The position numbers and the translations under genes are program-made. This document shows, in pieces, positions 62,580-64,000 of a DNA stretch of 64,000 bases; the stretch's first letter is position 1, and each line of letters begins with the position of its first letter. The DNA lies in contig JAAOOA010000164.1 in NCBI GenBank assembly GCA_012861695.1, forward strand, positions 526,965 to 590,964. The letters are read 5' to 3'. The stretch is from Trematomus loennbergii. Its lineage: Eukaryota > Chordata > Actinopteri > Perciformes > Nototheniidae. The notes beneath the pieces were generated by a model, which saw only the letters and a list, made by a program, of their open reading frames with translations, was not told the DNA's origin and did no database searches.

Positions 62580-64000
62580 ACATTACTCTCTCTCTTCTCT
62601 TGATCGCCCTCTCTTCTCTCTGATCACCCTCTCAATCTATCGCCCTCTCTCTTCTCTTGATCGCCCTCTCTCTCTCTTCTCTCTCTCTTCTCTTGCTCGC
62701 CCTCTCTCTCTTGATCGCCCTCTCTCTCCTCTTGATCGCCTCTCCTCCTCCTCTTGATCGCCCCACTCTCTCCTCTTGATCGCCCTCTCTCTCTCCTTTG
62801 ATCGCCCTTCTCTCTCCTCTTGATCGCTCTCTCTCTCTTCTCTTGATCGACCTCTCTCTTCTTCTCTGATCGCCCTCTCTCTTCTCTTGATCGCCCTCTC
62901 TCTCTCTTCTCTTGATCACCCTCTGTTCTTCTCTCTTGATCGCCCTCTCTCTTGATCGCCCTCTCTCTCTCCTCTTGATCGCTCTCTCTCTCCTCTTGAT
63001 CGCCCTCCTCTCTCTCCTCTTGATCGCCCTCTCCCTCTCCTCTTGATCGCCCTCTCTCTCTCCTCTTGATCGCCCTCTCTCTCTCTCCTCTTGATCGCTC
63101 TCTCTCCTCTTGATCGCCCTCTCTCTCTCCTCTTGATCGCCCACTCTCTTCCTCTTGATCGCCCTCTCTCTCTTCTCTTGATCGCCCTCTCTCTCTCCTC
63201 TTGATCGCCCCACTCTCTCTCATCTTGATCGCCCTCTCTCTCTCCTCTTGATCGCCTCTCTCTCTCCTCTGATCGCCCTCTCTCTCTCTCCTCTTGATCG
63301 CCCTCTCTCTCTCCTCTGATCGCCCTCTCTCTCTCCTCTTGATCGCCCTCTCTCTCTCCTCTTGATCGCCCTCTCTCTCTCCTCTTGATCACCCTATCAC
63401 TCTTCTATCACCTCTCTCTCTCCTCTAGATCGCCCTCTTTCTCTCCTCTTGATCGCCCTCTATCTCCTCTTGATCGCCCTCTCTCTCTCCTCTTGATCGC
63501 CCTCTCTCTCTCCTCTTGATCGCCCTCTCCCTCTCCTCTGATCGCCCTCTCTCCTCCTCTTGATCGCCCTCTCTCTCTCTCCTCTTGATCGCTCCTCTCC
63601 CTCTCCTCTTGATCGCCCTCTCTCTCTCCTCTTGATCGCCCACTCTCTCTCCTCTTGATCGCCCTCTCTCTCTTCTCTTGATCGCCCTCTCTCTCTCCTC
63701 TTGATCGCCCTCTCTCTCATCTTGATCGCCCTCTCTCTCTTCCTCTTGATCGCCCTCTCTCTCTCCTCTTGATCGCCCTCTCTCTCTCCTCTTGATCGCC
63801 CTCTCTCTTCTCTTGATTGCCCCTCTCTCTTCTCCTCTGATCGCCCTCTCTCCTCTTGATCACCCTATCTCTCTTCTATCACCCTCTCCTCTCCTCTAGA
63901 TCGCCCTCTTTCTCTCCTCTTGATCGCCCTCTCTCTCTTCCTCTTGATCGCTCTCTCTCCTCTTGATCGCCCTCTCTCTTCCTCTTGATCGCCCTCTCTC
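62580..64000. repeat. Minisatellite array reaching the window edge
   Basis: At least 1.4 kb of the TTGATCGCCC-cored pyrimidine repeat, with units of 20-25 bp. The array end is beyond the window. Minus-strand frames rich in Arg, Glu, Asp and Gln are translations of the repeat. Confidence 0.95.

Larger units (their letters stand above)
60735..64000. repeat. Composite long repeat, last unit, running off the window
   Basis: The head starts ACTAGAAAATGCATTTCCTG at about 60737. It is interrupted by the TTAA-type element, resumes with AAAGAAAAGGTTTAAAAAAA, has the 147-bp duplication with RFX-like sites (GTCGCCATGGCAAC at 62299; GTTGCCATGGCAAT at 62444), and then the minisatellite to the end of the window. 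Confidence 0.88.

Overview
The window looks like repeat-dense nuclear DNA from a teleost fish, probably a spiny-rayed (percomorph) species. Reasons: spliced GT-AG exons, tRNA-derived SINE tails of the fish type (AAGTCGCTTTGGATAAAAGC), Tc1 transposase remnants, an L1/Tx1-type LINE, a fish-style Helentron with endonuclease, and a GVIN1-like (interferon-induced very large GTPase) locus carrying an FN3 exon. Taxon and family names come from recognition, not a database search. No tRNA, rRNA or intact single-copy host gene is visible.

Layout. 1-5.2 kb: AT-rich DNA, a 57-62 bp tandem repeat, a TTAA-type non-autonomous transposon (2021-2626), a LINE tail, and a tRNA-SINE split by a 1.8 kb terminal-inverted-repeat (TIR) transposon (3200-5011). 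5.2-11.5 kb: repeat arrays and a spacer that reappears at 23.85-25.93 kb, with a decayed Tc1 element (8330-9764). 11.58-23.72 kb: a GVIN1-like pseudogene. It has four short 5' exons (Cys-rich, Pro-rich, FN3), a degenerate second FN3 exon, and a long terminal exon with the VLIG GTPase domain. The long exon is broken by many frameshifts, a 1.55 kb foldback element with a 6-bp target duplication, and a solo LTR. Its introns hold another solo LTR, a Harbinger-like element and a hAT element. The spacer on both sides implies a tandem GVIN array.

26.3-33.0 kb: a candidate P-element-like (THAP-domain) transposon with a LINE inserted in its left TIR and an L2-like LINE fragment inside, then an L1/Tx1-type LINE that keeps its 5' end and ORF1 but stops in ORF2. 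33.0-38.9 kb and 56.1-64 kb: a long composite repeat of about 2.3-3.3 kb per unit. It carries a roughly 23-bp minisatellite (core CTCTTGATCGCCC), GT/GA/TCTG microsatellites, and recurring RFX X-box-like palindromes (GTTGCCATGGCAAC). Other transposons are nested in it.

38.9-56 kb: an almost complete Helentron on the minus strand (51356 to 43381). Reading 5' to 3' it encodes a 40-residue repeat region, a papain-like/C76-type protease, YRDN repeats, zinc-binding Cys motifs, a HUH Rep with two Tyr, a PIF1-type helicase and an AP-type endonuclease. A handful of frameshifts break it. Downstream of its 3' end are alternating duplicated blocks with strong hairpins. Upstream are duplicated mini-exons and a candidate promoter on the same strand.

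How the parts relate: only the mobile elements have recognisable coding capacity. The Helentron is a single rolling-circle transposition machine, the GVIN locus is a dead innate-immunity GTPase paralogue, and most other features record successive insertions. Several have clean target duplications or a sister copy of the empty site, so their order of arrival can be read.
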